From Verpa conica (Eukaryota; Ascomycota; Pezizomycetes; Pezizales; Morchellaceae): a DNA stretch of 64,000 nt. The DNA lies in NCBI GenBank assembly GCA_033030425.1, contig JAUFSD010000020.1, positions 620,001 to 684,000 on the forward strand, read 5' to 3'. Shown here one piece after another: positions 35,359 through 47,167 of the stretch. The notes beneath the pieces were generated by a model. The model was not told the DNA's origin. It saw only the letters and a program-made list of their open reading frames with translations, and did not search any database. Made by a program: the position numbers and the translations under genes. Positions within the stretch are counted from its first letter, which is position 1. The number at the start of each line of letters is the position of its first letter.

Positions 35359-36005
35359 GGAAATTATTGACTATTTGAGTAGCTGGGCCTGTCCTTTCTT
35401 TTATCACATGCTAAACCTTATTCCAGGTGTATAAGCCCCCTTGGTCACATGACTGCGGTAGAAATCATCGGAGGTGATTCTTGCATATTATACCACTCAT
35501 TAACGGTGATTGACCTCCGGATACATTGTCAGACAGAATACAGCTGTGGAATGTGTACTGACCAAGTTAGAAAAGAAGACAAGTAAGGCGTTTTTTGTGT
35601 TGTAAGTACAGTACTGGAAAGCCGGGTGTAACCGATACCGAATTAATGCGGCATCTTTAAAAGTGCCATAGTAAGTCGGCACTACAACCCGATTATACAA
35701 AATCATACGGCATTATTCCCGCATTTAGTAGAATTACGCACTATATTTAATTTGATTCCCCGAATTGTATGTACAGTCACCCTATAAGTATTCGGCCTAT
35801 AATAGATTGACTCTGTAGGAGTATGAATTTGGGCCCCACCGTTTTTGTATTATAAAATAATGATATTTCCGTACAATAATATCTTCGAACCTTTGTAATT
35901 TTTGATATGAGTATCCTTATACAAAAGCAGGGCTAGGGTTGTTTTGCAAACGTGTATTACAGGACAAGTTGAGAGGGTGCTGTACCCAGATATGGGGGGT
36001 CGATA
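35359..36005. other. Intergenic, no gene seen
   Basis: AT-rich spacer between SINE copy 2 and the fold-back repeat. No coding signal. Confidence 0.4.
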
Positions 36006-36429
36006 GTCTCGTGCCCAGCCATTATTTGCTGCGCAGCACCGTAGGGTCTGGTATAGTAAAGTTCCGAGAGATCTCGGAGATATCTCCGAAGACCTCTGGA
36101 TCTCTCCTAGGATTGGGCTTGCTAGAGGGAATTTTGACCTTCGAGGGTAATTGAGTTTATATAATGGCTTTATACAAGTGTAAGTACCTAATTTCCGCCG
36201 AAAACCCCCGAACCTCCCGGCCTGCTGGGGATTTCCAGTAAGCTCGGCCTTTTAAAGATACTTACATGTAGGTTTGTGTGGGACAACCACACAAAGGTAA
36301 GTACCAAAATTTTCCCGAAAGCCCCCCGGGAGGAATATCCCCGAAAAATAAAAACTGGGTAAGCTCAGAGGGGTTAGCACACCAGACCCTACAGTGCTGC
36401 GCAGCAAATAATGGGGCTGGATACGAGAC
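36006..36429. repeat. Fold-back repeat with about 50-bp arms and internal duplicated module
   Basis: Left arm 36006-36055 and right arm about 36380-36429 are inverted copies sharing CATTATTTGCTGCGCAGCAC and GTAGGGTCTGGT. The arm contains the palindrome GCTGCGCAGC. Inside, a roughly 75-bp module starting GTAAGTACC occurs twice in direct orientation (about 36180 and 36297). A perfect 9-bp hairpin (TTTGTGTGG-GACAA-CCACACAAA, 36273-36295) lies between them. No transposase is encoded. It is probably a non-autonomous element; the class is unassigned. Confidence 0.75.
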
Positions 36430-37278
36430 CAGGTGGGTCGAGTAGAAATATGTAAATGGAACAAGAAAATTATACGAAATCATAAATAGTCACTCGAACT
36501 TCCAATAAAAATGTGGTGGGTATAGCTATTTAGTGAGATATAGAACAGGTATCAAGCAGATATTACTGGGGTGATATCTTGGCCTATGAAAGGCTCGAGT
36601 TAGGGTTTCTTTGGGGTATAGAATTATCAGGGATTAGTCTCAGGAATATATATAGGAGACCATGGGAGCGCTTCTCTAGAGACCCAGATCCTATTTGTAC
36701 CCGGTACTAAACCTATGCGATACTCGTAATACAACACATATGGATAAAAGAGTATATATATGGAGTCTCTCTGTAACTTAACAAACTAAGAGAGAGCATG
36801 GGAGACTTGCTGGGGAAAGTTCCCCCTATTACACTTTAATATATATGCTATAATGGTACAACAGATCGGGTCTTCGATGTATAAACTAATGAATGGATTA
36901 TACATAAGTATATAGAGCCTAAGGGATGATTAGGTCTTCTATATTCTTATAGGGGGACTGCCCTGTAGTGAGAAAGGGACATAGAGGAAAGATGAAAGTG
37001 TCAGTGGGAGCAGAAAAAGAAATTAGCGCTAAAATAACCAGGAGATCGCTATTATAGTGGCGAGGGGGTGGTATAGGTGATTAGCGGTGCTTTATGTTGT
37101 TTTTGTTTTTTGTTTTGAGTTGGTTGAAAACTAGGTCCTAGGGTTATCCGTATTTATGATTCATTCATTCAACCGTGGTTTACCACTAGGCCAAATAAAA
37201 ATACATTATTCTTTCGCATTATGTATTATCTTTAACGGTGATCGGACACTGGGCAGACAGCAACGATAACTAAAAGAG
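36430..37278. other. Intergenic, no gene seen
   Basis: One telomere-type motif at 36599-36607. No coding signal. Confidence 0.4.
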
Positions 37279-37417
37279 AAAAAGTTCCTCTATCCCAGCG
37301 CAAGGCATACAGGGTTCGAGTACATCTTTATAGGATTCCACGGGATTCGAACGTGCGGCCCCCTGCATCCCGGTGCGGGGGCGTTTCCGTTAGGAGACCG
37401 GACCTCCTGTAAGTTAG
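37279..37417 (-). mobile_element. tRNA-related SINE, copy 3
   Basis: Same 139-bp unit as copies 1 and 2, with a single difference near its 5' end (AACTTACAGG instead of AACTCACAGG). It lies 1.9 kb from copy 2 in the same orientation. Confidence 0.8.
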
Positions 37418-39291
37418 CAATACTTGAGTCCTTTTGGCTAGCTGGAACTGCCGTTAGCACCATCACATGACAAGTCTTATTTTAGAGTGCGGGGTTTTTT
37501 TCACAAGCCCCCTATGTTTGCCGAACCATGTGTGTTTATAAAACACCTCGCATCTAGTATTCTTGCAAGAAAAGGTTGTTGTGTAAGGAAATAACCCTAA
37601 TCGCGTGATCGACAATGACCAGATTCCAGAGGTGATATAGTCCCTCCAGGCTGAGGAACAGGAGTTAATTACCTAGTCGGACCACCAAGAGAACCCGTTG
37701 TATATGGGACAAAGATAAAAGATGCCTCGAAACTCAAAGTGAGATCAAATCCCACCCTTTACCAGTAAATGTCATGGTCTTTTATTCATAAACCCGTTTT
37801 GACAGATTATGTAGGCTAATACGGTAGTGTAACCTTGTCTTAAACTTCTCACTATAAATATCTTAAACATATACCCCTCCGAGCTTACTCTTCATATGTG
37901 GCTGGGTATAAAAGTCACTCAATCTTCCCCAGAAAGTGGATCCGAACCTCCCGGTCAAAGTTTATTTTCCATATTCTTGTACCCCATTCTAGATTAGGGC
38001 AAATTTCTTCACTGATCTTGCTCTCAAAACCTATAGTTATCCTCGATTCGGTATATTTACAGTATAGTGTTTTACAGCCCGGGCTACACTAAGATATTAT
38101 TGGAGGACAAAAATAACCGCCCACCTATGACAGCCATATACTCCTTCCAACCCCACATGGGTACTAAAATAATAATTGATAAGAAGAAGCTAAACTATAG
38201 CGAGAATTGAAGTCAGAATCCTCCTCAGAATAGAACCATTGGTGAATATCCTGAACATTACAATACAAACTCTAGGTAAGCTTCCTGACTTTATATACTT
38301 TTGAGAAAGTGTATATTCGAGGTTAGCAAAGCTTTGTTCCAATACCTAATTTTTCTTTTTCTCTTTGATTGGCTGAGGTCTTAGACTTTTCTGTTGGCTG
38401 GGTGGTTCTGTCGCGTAATTGTTAGATAATGGACATGGTTAGACTTCGATACCCCTGTATTTCTTGTAGGCTCTACACACGGATTATAGCTTCCCCGGCG
38501 CGGGACCGGTTGCATTATCATTTGCGGTTATGCGTACTTATACACTGCAATTACAGTTACTAATATCATAAGCCTACGATTTAGTAGTCTTCTTAATTAA
38601 TTAATATATTTCATGATTCTTCTAAATAATTCCTTAAAGCGTAACTGTTGTGTGAAGTGATGTTGTCTACAGCTATATTATACACACCTAGAAAATACTC
38701 GTGCTAGAAATAGAGTGGTCGTGTATCGTAGGTAGTGTGGCCGATTATACATGCGACCGTAATCGAATTCACTCAGGAATGGTTCTCTTCCACGTCCATA
38801 ATATGATGACTGCATTGTGGAAAGCTTCAGGTAATTCTTTCGATGGATTATTATGATATATTTTTTATTTCTCACTTGAATTTCGTGGGATCCTTTGCCT
38901 ATCATGTAGTGGGGCACAGTCACACCGTTGTGAAATTACCACTGATACAAGCGGTGATCGCTGATTTGGGCGACATCAATGGAACAAGCACCTTTCAGTT
39001 TTCTAATAGCTAAAGATTCTCCAACCCATGCTATAAGTATCAAACATAATGTAACTACCAACTTGTCGGACAGATATCGGAAAGTTGTTTACTCCAATAT
39101 AGTCCCCGCATTGCAATTGAGGAAGAACTCTGAGGGGGGTCGGTTATTGCCATTCGATGGGCCACCGTTGCCTCTACATGTAGTGACTAAGGTCGAATAA
39201 ACCTCTTGATAAACACACTTTGTCCCTTAGTACTAGGTATGTTAAATTTTCTATAGCGTGTTTTTTGTAGTGTTCGTCTTGGGGGTTCGGG
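37418..39291. other. Intergenic, no gene seen
   Basis: About 1.9 kb of AT-rich DNA. No frame with a motif. Confidence 0.4.
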
Positions 39292-39464
39292 GCCTGATTT
39301 TCGGTGAAGGAACCGCCCCAATGGGGGGATAACCGGCGAGGCCCCGTTGGGCCTACAGCAGTTAATTAGGGTAAACTTCAGTTAATGGGGGATCTTTAAA
39401 GGGCAAATCCGACTCGACCGGGGAATGGGGCGGTTCGGGGTTGTTTCTTGGCGCGGTTCCCCGG
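39292..39464 (+). repeat. Dispersed repeat, copy 2
   Basis: Full-length relative of 7756-7931. Here the internal inverted pair is clear: AACCGCCCCAATGGGG near 39310 faces GGGGAATGGGGCGGTT near 39418, so the transcript or single strand could fold. Confidence 0.65.
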
Positions 39465-40333
39465 TTAGTTTGGGGGGAACGTTCCTGGATAGACTGAAGC
39501 CCCTGAATGGACTGGCCACTGGAGGAACAGAGGTATTTCCACAGCCAAGCATTACTCCACCCTATTAAGGTTATAGTAACATAGAGCTCTAATACTAGGC
39601 CCAAATACACCAAGCTACTGCCCATAATTTACCCATTATCCACAGCACACTATTGCTATCCTGAATAATTTTATTCCCTTTTAGAATCACTGGTGCTTGT
39701 GGTTTTGTAGAATCATTCAGTTTTCCTTCAGTTAAGCGAGGTAATTGTAATAGTCAGGAGCCTCAACATTCATACTTTCCTACATTCCTAGAACAACATA
39801 AAGGCATTCCTGACAGCACAGAGTAGAAATTCACTCCAAGGCTTATAACCAACTTTTATCGAGGGGCTCCTCAGTTTCTGGGTGATACTTCTCATTTCAT
39901 TATAGTGTTTGGTACAAGTTGTAATCCGAGTAGTTAATTTCGCCCCAAGTATATGGAGCCGTTAATATGTGTATGCTGGTATCCCACCTCCACTTAGCCT
40001 CCCGGAGCGTTTCCAGTGCCCATTCAGGGCGAAAACGAATAGTGCCGTGGAATTGAGTCGATAAATGTAAATTTATTATCAAGTATGAATAGAATAACTC
40101 TAATGTCTCTTTCGTCGTCTGCGCTTCCCTAAATAGTCCGTTGCCAGCCACATGGTTTATACTTGGGTAGCCACGCACATGACACTAGCCACACATTGTC
40201 TACCGGGTTACCCCGCTTCGAATGGAGACATTTCGATCGGACACTCCTGATCGACCAAACCTCCACCCTTTCCGGAAGAGAAACTATTAATACCATTACC
40301 TAATTGATACCCCATACCAACATTGTGTATACT
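39465..40333. other. Intergenic upstream of NLR 2
   Basis: A 92-codon minus-strand frame (39900-40178) without an in-frame ATG start reads LREAKWRWDTSIHILTAPYT and might be an old gene fragment. Otherwise no gene; the NLR 2 promoter should lie here. Confidence 0.35.
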
Positions 40334-43300
40334 ATGGCGGAGGTCGCAGGCGTTGTGGCAAGCATTGCCGGTCTGATACAGATAACAGGACTTGTCGCGG
40401 GTGCAACATATGGCTACATCGGCTCAGTCAAGGGCGCCAAAAAGGAAATTAAGAGATTATTGGACGAGCTGAATTTGTTTGAGAGTGTTTTGAAGCAGCT
40501 GAAATCGGGCCCCGTTTACACAGACACCAGCGCTGGTTCAGTTCTTACCCAACCAATCCGGACATGTCTTACCGAGATGGGTGAGCTGCACCAGAAGCTT
40601 GCCCTTCCTAAGAACAAGCGACGCGATTTCTTCCGGAACTGTAAATGGCCACTAAAAAGGAAGGAAACTATGACTTTTGTTACGCGTATTGAGCGGCAGA
40701 AGAGTCTGTTTCATCTTGCTTTGAGTTATGATCAGTAGTAAGTTAGGCACCTCCTCTCATACATGCGTTCTGACATTTCGGTAGCTGTATCTTAAGAGCA
40801 GTGGAAGTGTTTTTACAAAATACAGATACGGCTATCGGCGATATTACAGAATCGTTGAAGAAGGAGTTTATTACATTGAGGCGTCCAACGCCGCAGGAGA
40901 TCGTATCTCGAGCGGGTAGGTAGCATCAAATAATATTTTTAATTTGTTTATACCTACCACTCTAGTCCGTAGATAGGACTGACCCCCGCTAAGAATACCT
41001 TCTAATAGGAAAAAAAAGAGCCACTGTCCTAAATTGGTTCTACCCTGACACAGTAAACCAGAGGCATAATGAAATAAGTGGTAGGAGGCAAAAGAATACC
41101 GGAAAATGGCTTCTACATGACCCGCAGTTTGAGGGCTGGGTACAGGGCGATGGGAAAAAGAAACTGCTATGCGGTTACGGTATCCGTATGCATGTCATTG
41201 TCTATACTTTTGTGATGGGATGGTGGCTGATCATAAACTCTTTGAATAGCTGGAGCAGGGAAAACATTCCTAACGTATACCATATTCAACATCAACTAGA
41301 GAATTCCTATATGATGCTAATCCAGAGTAGGTCTCTTGTGATCGAGGAGCTTGAATCTTTGGCAAGCATGAAAACCTACGGGCTGGCATACATTTACTTC
41401 AACTTTAAGGAGCAGGAACAGCAGACACCTTCAAATGTTCTTGGTAGTCTAATAAAACAGCTTCTCACCCAGACTCCTGAACGCAAGCTCCCATCAGTGG
41501 TGGAACATCTATACGACCGACTCAAGCCAAGAGGAGAGGCACCTACTATTGATGACTTACAACAGGCCCTCCTTTCAACATCGAGCCTTTTTACCCGTGT
41601 CTTTTTTATCTTCGACGCATTAGACGAGTGTGACGAGAAAACACACCGACCTGTACTTCTGCCGTTCCTGCACAAACTATCACAGAATGGGGCTAGTGTC
41701 TTCCTGACTAGTCGGCCATATACTCGTGATATAATGGAATCGTTAAAGAGCGATATCATTGCAGACATAGAACTCGCTGCCAAAGAGGAAGATATTCAGA
41801 TATATGTTGAGGAATTCATTGATAAGAACTTTCACGCAAAGGCTCTTATCCAGGGGAAGCTGAGGGGTAACCTCATATCCAAGTTTGTCGAATGCTGTAA
41901 TGGAATGTGAGTAGCACACATGACCTATTTGGACCTATCATAACGGTGTTGTAGGTTCCTTGCAGCCTATTTCCATATTGAGGACCTTTGCCAGTACACA
42001 ACCACAAAAAAAGTCAGCGTCGCACTGGGAGAGCTGGCCACCTCATTTACTACAGACCAGCCACTGAATCGTATCTACAATAGGGCAATCGAGAAGATCA
42101 GATTGCAACACGAAAGTCGAGTGACGCTTGCAAACAAGGTCCTCTTATGGCTTGCTAAGTCAAAGCGTGTCCTAACGGTTGACGAGCTCCGTCTGGCGGT
42201 GTCTGTAGAGCAAACCGACAAATCGCCACCAAGTGAGGAGGATATGCCAGATGCGGTGACGCTTGTTGAAGTATGCGCTGGTCTTGTCATCATCGACGAT
42301 ATAAGCAATACTGTCCGACTTGCGCATTACTCGGTTCAGGAGTACCTGTTTGAGTATTCTCTTATTTCACCGAATCCTGATCTCGAAATTGCTACCTGTT
42401 GCATAACCTACCTCCTCTTCGATACATTTACTCAGTACCACAACAGCAAGATAGAGGCATTAGCGACGCACTCATTTCTGAGTTACGTAGGACTTAGCCT
42501 TGACTCTCATCTTCAATTATGCAGCGAAGAGTCATCTGCTGAGATATACCTTCGGCTTCTCAGGGCCCCAGGAGCACTTCGGCTATACCAGAAGGCTCGT
42601 GACAAATTTAATTCCCGCCTTGATCCCACCCCCAGCCAACTGTACTCCCCATACTACAGACATATACGTAGGACTGTTGGGCATTCTCCCCTGCTTGAAG
42701 CATGCAGAGTAGGAAATTCTCTAGCGTTGAGGACACTTCTGGGAGAAGGGCACATACTCTCGGCAACAACTCGTGAGGGTGTTACGGCTTTACAAGTCGC
42801 CGCGGGTGAAGGTCATGAATCCGTGATAAGGGTACTTCTTGATAATCACTTATCTACAGAATCACGTGATAACGCCGGGTGGACACCTTTGTTTGAAGCA
42901 GCCTGTCAGGGGCGGGATAACAGCGTGCGAGTACTACTTGAAAACGGTGCTTCGCCTACAGCTACTGCCCCCACGCGCACCACCCCCTTACATATTGCCG
43001 CGTCCCACGGCTATGAAGCTATAGTCCGGTCATTGCTTAAAGCTGGTGCCGACATCAACGCCAAGGACAGCTTTGGTACTTCCCCACTTCATGCCGCTAC
43101 TGAGAGAGGTATCAACCAAATGGTGACTCTACTGCTTGATGAGGGGGCGGATATCTCGGCTGTTGATAGTGGAAGAACACTGCTACATGTGTTATTACAG
43201 AGGTCCGACTGTAGGTTAGGCGACTGCAGGGTCAAGGAATTGGTCCAATTGCTTTTAGATAGAGGTGTCGATGTTTCAGCTATGGACGATGATGGGAGGA

Positions 43301-43518
43301 CATCGCTCTACTATGCGGTATTAGGGGGGGAGGTGGAGGCTGTTCAATTACTACTTGAGAAGGGTGCGGATGTTTCAGCTGTCGTTCTAGCCGTAAGCGA
43401 CATGGAAGGACTGCTTGATACCGATGTATTTAATCTTCTGCAAATTCACTTAAAAAGGCAGCGAGAGATCGGGTGCGAAGGTGGCTCCCCGGTAACTGAG
43501 AGAAATGAGGCTAGATGA
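40334..43518 (+). CDS. NLR-type STAND protein: fungal STAND N-domain, NACHT, ankyrin (intact, 956 aa)
   Basis: ATG at 40334. Exons 40334-40737, 40785-40915, 41009-41179, 41250-41274, 41331-41906, 41955-43518 join through GT-AG introns with every phase matching. The N-terminus MAEVAGVVASIAGLIQITGL and KRLLDELNLFESVLKQL fit the fungal N-terminal domain of STAND proteins (HeLo-like class), an effector that can act on membranes. The NACHT Walker A (GYAGAGKTFLT, near residue 237) is built across three exons; exon 4 is only 25 nt. Walker B is FFIFDALDECDE (near 340), followed by SRPYTRD. A helical hinge (VRLAHYSVQEYL) precedes about seven ankyrin repeats, residues about 680-925, which differ in sequence from one another, unlike the ankyrin-CorA gene. 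A cytosolic sensor of non-self or damage is the expected role. No disabling change seen. Confidence 0.9.
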
Positions 43519-44070
43519 TTGCGAATACGGAGAAAGGGAAAAAGGTAACACGCCCCTACAGCCTACTTGTAGAAGACTCGTCATCGGCACTGCAAATTTT
43601 TGATTTTTCTAGAGCTGATTTGTTACTCTTAGATTTATCTCAGTGCCGGTTTACAGAACGGACTGGGCCGTCCAGGTTTAGTTTATTGTACGGCGATATG
43701 TTACCAAATGCTTGGTGTTTCTAGCTAGTAGGATCAGCATTTATATTGTAATATAAGACAACAATGTAACTAGACCGGTATTCTCAGGTTAGGTGTTATT
43801 TAAAATGCATATGTCACTCATACATGTTACGCTAAAACCTCCTTAAGCATGCAGGATAGAAAATACTCAATTCATGGAATGTCCGATTATACCATACTGG
43901 TTATATCATTATCTAGGGTGGGAGGTGGGTGCGGAGGAACAGTGTAGTTAAGGAAAGAGGTTGTTGCCTCTGTCTAGCTAGATAGTGCTGTAGCGATATA
44001 CATGACCGACCCCTTACCAGGCGTGACTTAGTTCAACCACACCACCTGAGACCAAAACGCAACGCACAAC
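43519..44070. other. Intergenic, no gene seen
   Basis: Spacer between NLR 2 and the hAT element. A 69-codon plus-strand frame overlapping the NLR stop has no motif. Confidence 0.4.
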
Positions 44071-44078
44071 CTCATTGT

Positions 44079-47000
44079 CAGTGAATCGAGGCGGGCAGTC
44101 CGTCCGTCTTGCACCTAGGACCGAACGCCCTGCAAGCAGTAGTCCGACCTGGTCTAGCAGAAGGACGCCCTAGGGCTATAGTAAGAAAGACTGGGACGCT
44201 GCCGTCCCCTACAGGCTTATATTAAAATGGAAGTACAACAGTATAACATAATAGAAAGCTAATTCTTCTTTTCTAGCTGTATAGCCCGCATTTCCAAATC
44301 CTGCAGCATGGTCTCCATCTGGTCTATATCTGAGCTATTTTTCGAAAAGACCAGGCCCTCTTTTACCCATGATTTCAAGCACTCAGATGCCTCGATAATA
44401 TCATCTCCTAATCGATTTCTTCGGTCAGAAATCAGTAGTTTAGAGCTGTAGATATACCAAGTGAATATAAGATCAGTTAGTTAATATACCAGCGGTATAA
44501 AGCACTTGATATATACTACTTACCTACTGAATAGACGCTCAGGATCAGCAGACATGGCTGGGATGCTATGAATCTCAATACCCATATGTGCAAGGCTACG
44601 CTGGCGTGAATCATTACGCCTCTGAATCCAGTACTGAAGTGGACCTCCAGATATATCCAAGTCCTCCTCACAACCCTTCTGCTGAAAACGCTCGAACTCA
44701 TCCATAGTATCTGCTGCAATGCGTGCTCTTTTCTTTCTCTTCCATTCTGGTATATCTGTAAAGATATATGGCGCTGTGTGGGATGAACTGACAGGTGCAG
44801 CTATTGCTGAGCTTTCGTGTGGAACTGGAGGTCTTGATTTATATTCATTTTGCCAAAGCTTTTGTTTCTGCCCTAGCGTTTTTAATCCAAGCTGGCCTAT
44901 CTTCCCACTCAACCTCAAAATAATCGAGCTTCATCTCTGGATGTAAAGCTATTGCGCTGAGGTGAATTGGAGCAAGGTCTGTAAGAGCATAATATCTATT
45001 ATTTGATTAGCAAAGTCTTTATTAGGATAGACAGTTACAAACTTATTAAGCATAGCCCAAGCAGTATTTATTGACGTTAGAAGATGCTTGCTAATATCAG
45101 ATATGCTCTGATATCTGGCTCGAGTAGTCTCTAAATGTGATAGTAGCTCGTCCATTGCTGGGTATATTTAGGTGCAAAGCTCCACAATAAGCTTTCCTTG
45201 TAAAGCTAGCTGCCATTTGCGAAATGGAGTAAGGACATCAAGTATCTCATGTAAGTCCTCCCAATCAGCTGTACTCAATTCATCCCACTTTAGTGCACTC
45301 GGTCCCTCTCCTTTCTCACCATCTAAATTATTCCTTATAGCTGTAGCTATAAATTCTTCGAGTGGTTCCCTAAGTTCAAAAGCTCGAGTAATTGAATCAT
45401 AGTCACCCCCATCGAGTATCATTTCCATGTATTAATGCCACTGCAGTACTACTTGGAAGTACTAAACGAACTTTTTCCTCAAATCTGTCAAGCCGCTGTG
45501 GTGATCTGCCGATCCAGGTAAGTAAATTGTGTAACTTCCCTAGAGGCCCTTTTTTCTCCACTCTAATAGCTCAAGCTCCTCCTTTTTTAACTCCTGATAT
45601 GAAGCTATCTCATTCTCAAATGCCTCTGCGTTTTCACCCCATAAAAATGCCTTCACTACCAAATTAATAACATGTCCAAAGCACCTTAATCTTCTTCCAA
45701 CTGGATCAAACTCGATTCCAATATTCTTTAGATACTGGCCAATCCACATCATAGTTGTATCATTATTAGATGCGTTATCTAATGTGAAGTACCCAATCTT
45801 CTGTGTTATGTTATAGTCACAGATGATTTGCCAAAAGTGACAAGCTTGATTTTCTCCACTATGGCGGCCTTTAAACCGACGTAGACCAATAACTGTAGAC
45901 ATCAATTGCCCATTGTGGTGAACCCAATGTGCCACAACACCTAGAAAGGCTCGATGGTTTGGAGAAGTCCATAAATCAAATGTGAAATGAATGGCTGTAG
46001 TAATCATATTGAAGGTGTCAATGATTTCGAGTTGGGCTGATTTAAATAGATTGAGTATCAATTGTCTGATACTTTCTGCAGAGGAAGGCATTGCTCGAGA
46101 GATTGCAACATAAGAGGGACTCTAATTTATATTAGTAGAGGTTATATAATTGAGTGGAGTTACATACACAAGCACACAAATACTTTAATAATGCTTTGAA
46201 CGAAGGCTGTTCAACCTGTCTAAAGCTAATATTGTTTAAAACAATCCAGCGTAGAAGTAGCTGCCGAAATATGTCTAGATTAAAAGTAATTCTAGGTAGG
46301 GTGTTGCCAAAAGCTGTGCGAATTCGTTGCTCAGTAGCAGCTAATTGAAGCGGTCCATCTTTTCCAATTTTATGGATATCTCTTAAATGTTCTATCATGT
46401 TCTTGGTAGAAGAATCGGAGAAAGTAACACAGCGAGTAGCGCCAGCTGCACGGCCTGTATCATTATTCAGTAATGTAATAACTCCAATAATTATACTCAA
46501 TAGAATTATACTTACAGCGTAAACACCTCCATCGAGTCCTTCCATTAGATTCAATGTACTCCTCTCCATTCTCTGAATTGTACACCCAGCTTTTTCGTAG
46601 CTTCCGCTTTGCCATGAAGATAGTAGGGACGCTTTCACTATCATTATCAGTAGCATTACTTGGAACGTCAAGCATACTGTTAAAGCTACTACTAATTAAG
46701 CTTCCACTATCTCCATCAGTGAAATCAATTGATTGTAGCAGGTTAGGATCGAGAGGAATTGAGTAGAAGTCCTGGGAAGCGGAATCGTCAGGCCTAAGAG
46801 TAGCTTGAGAGGATTGTTGAGACATATGGAGACCTGAGAGATATAGATACTGATAGAACTCGTATCCAAGATGGTTGTGTACTAGTGAATAATACTAGAT
46901 ATATCCCATGCTTTTATACTGCTCCAGAGCTCTTTAATATGTGGGGAAGTATAATAGATGACTGTAGATATTTATCGTCACCTGTAGATATCTATAATTA

Positions 47001-47159
47001 TTGGAGGAGACCCTATAGGGCCCTGTAGGGCCTATAGTCACCTGTGGTCCGGTGCAAAATAACCCCGGACCGACTGCAGCATATGGTCCGTCCGGTCCTC
47101 TCTCGGCCGCAGTCAACCGTAGGGCCCCTGCAGGGGGCCCGGGACCGTTGGGAACACTG
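44079..47159 (-). mobile_element. hAT DNA transposon, complete ends, inactive
   Basis: The 8-bp sequence CTCATTGT occurs exactly at 44071-44078 and 47160-47167, flanking the element. Ends read CAGTGAATCGAGGCGGGCAG (left) and, inverted, CAGTGTTCCCAACGGTCCCG (right), with subterminal GTCCGTCCG repeats on both sides. The 8-bp duplication and CAGTG ends are diagnostic of hAT. It is 3081 bp long with the transposase relic on the minus strand. Confidence 0.93.
44516..46825 (-). pseudogene. hAT transposase with BED-type zinc finger, frameshifted
   Basis: Starts at 46825. Order of parts: acidic N-terminus; BED-type zinc finger (RWRCLRCKY ... MIEHLRDIHKI) split by a probable intron around 46465-46560; hAT core (FTFDLWTSPNHRAFLGVVAHW start truncated here to FTFDLWTSPNHR, then YFTLDNASNND and CFGHVINLVV); and a C-terminal dimerisation region ending HSIPAMSADPERLFS. 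Damage: a frame change near NDTRWG at about 45410, a TAA at about 45168, and two frame changes between 44850 and 44950. It would encode a cut-and-paste transposase; as it stands it cannot make a full protein. Confidence 0.85.
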
Positions 47160-47167
47160 CTCATTGT

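Noticed and set aside
35220..37417. Solo LTR or LTR retrotransposon between the two SINE copies
   Set aside because: The repeats are 139 bp with Pol III boxes, no TG...CA ends, and the DNA between has no gag-pol remnants.
42075..42308. Antisense frames over NLR 2
   Set aside because: They are complementary shadows of a well-supported NACHT/ankyrin coding exon.
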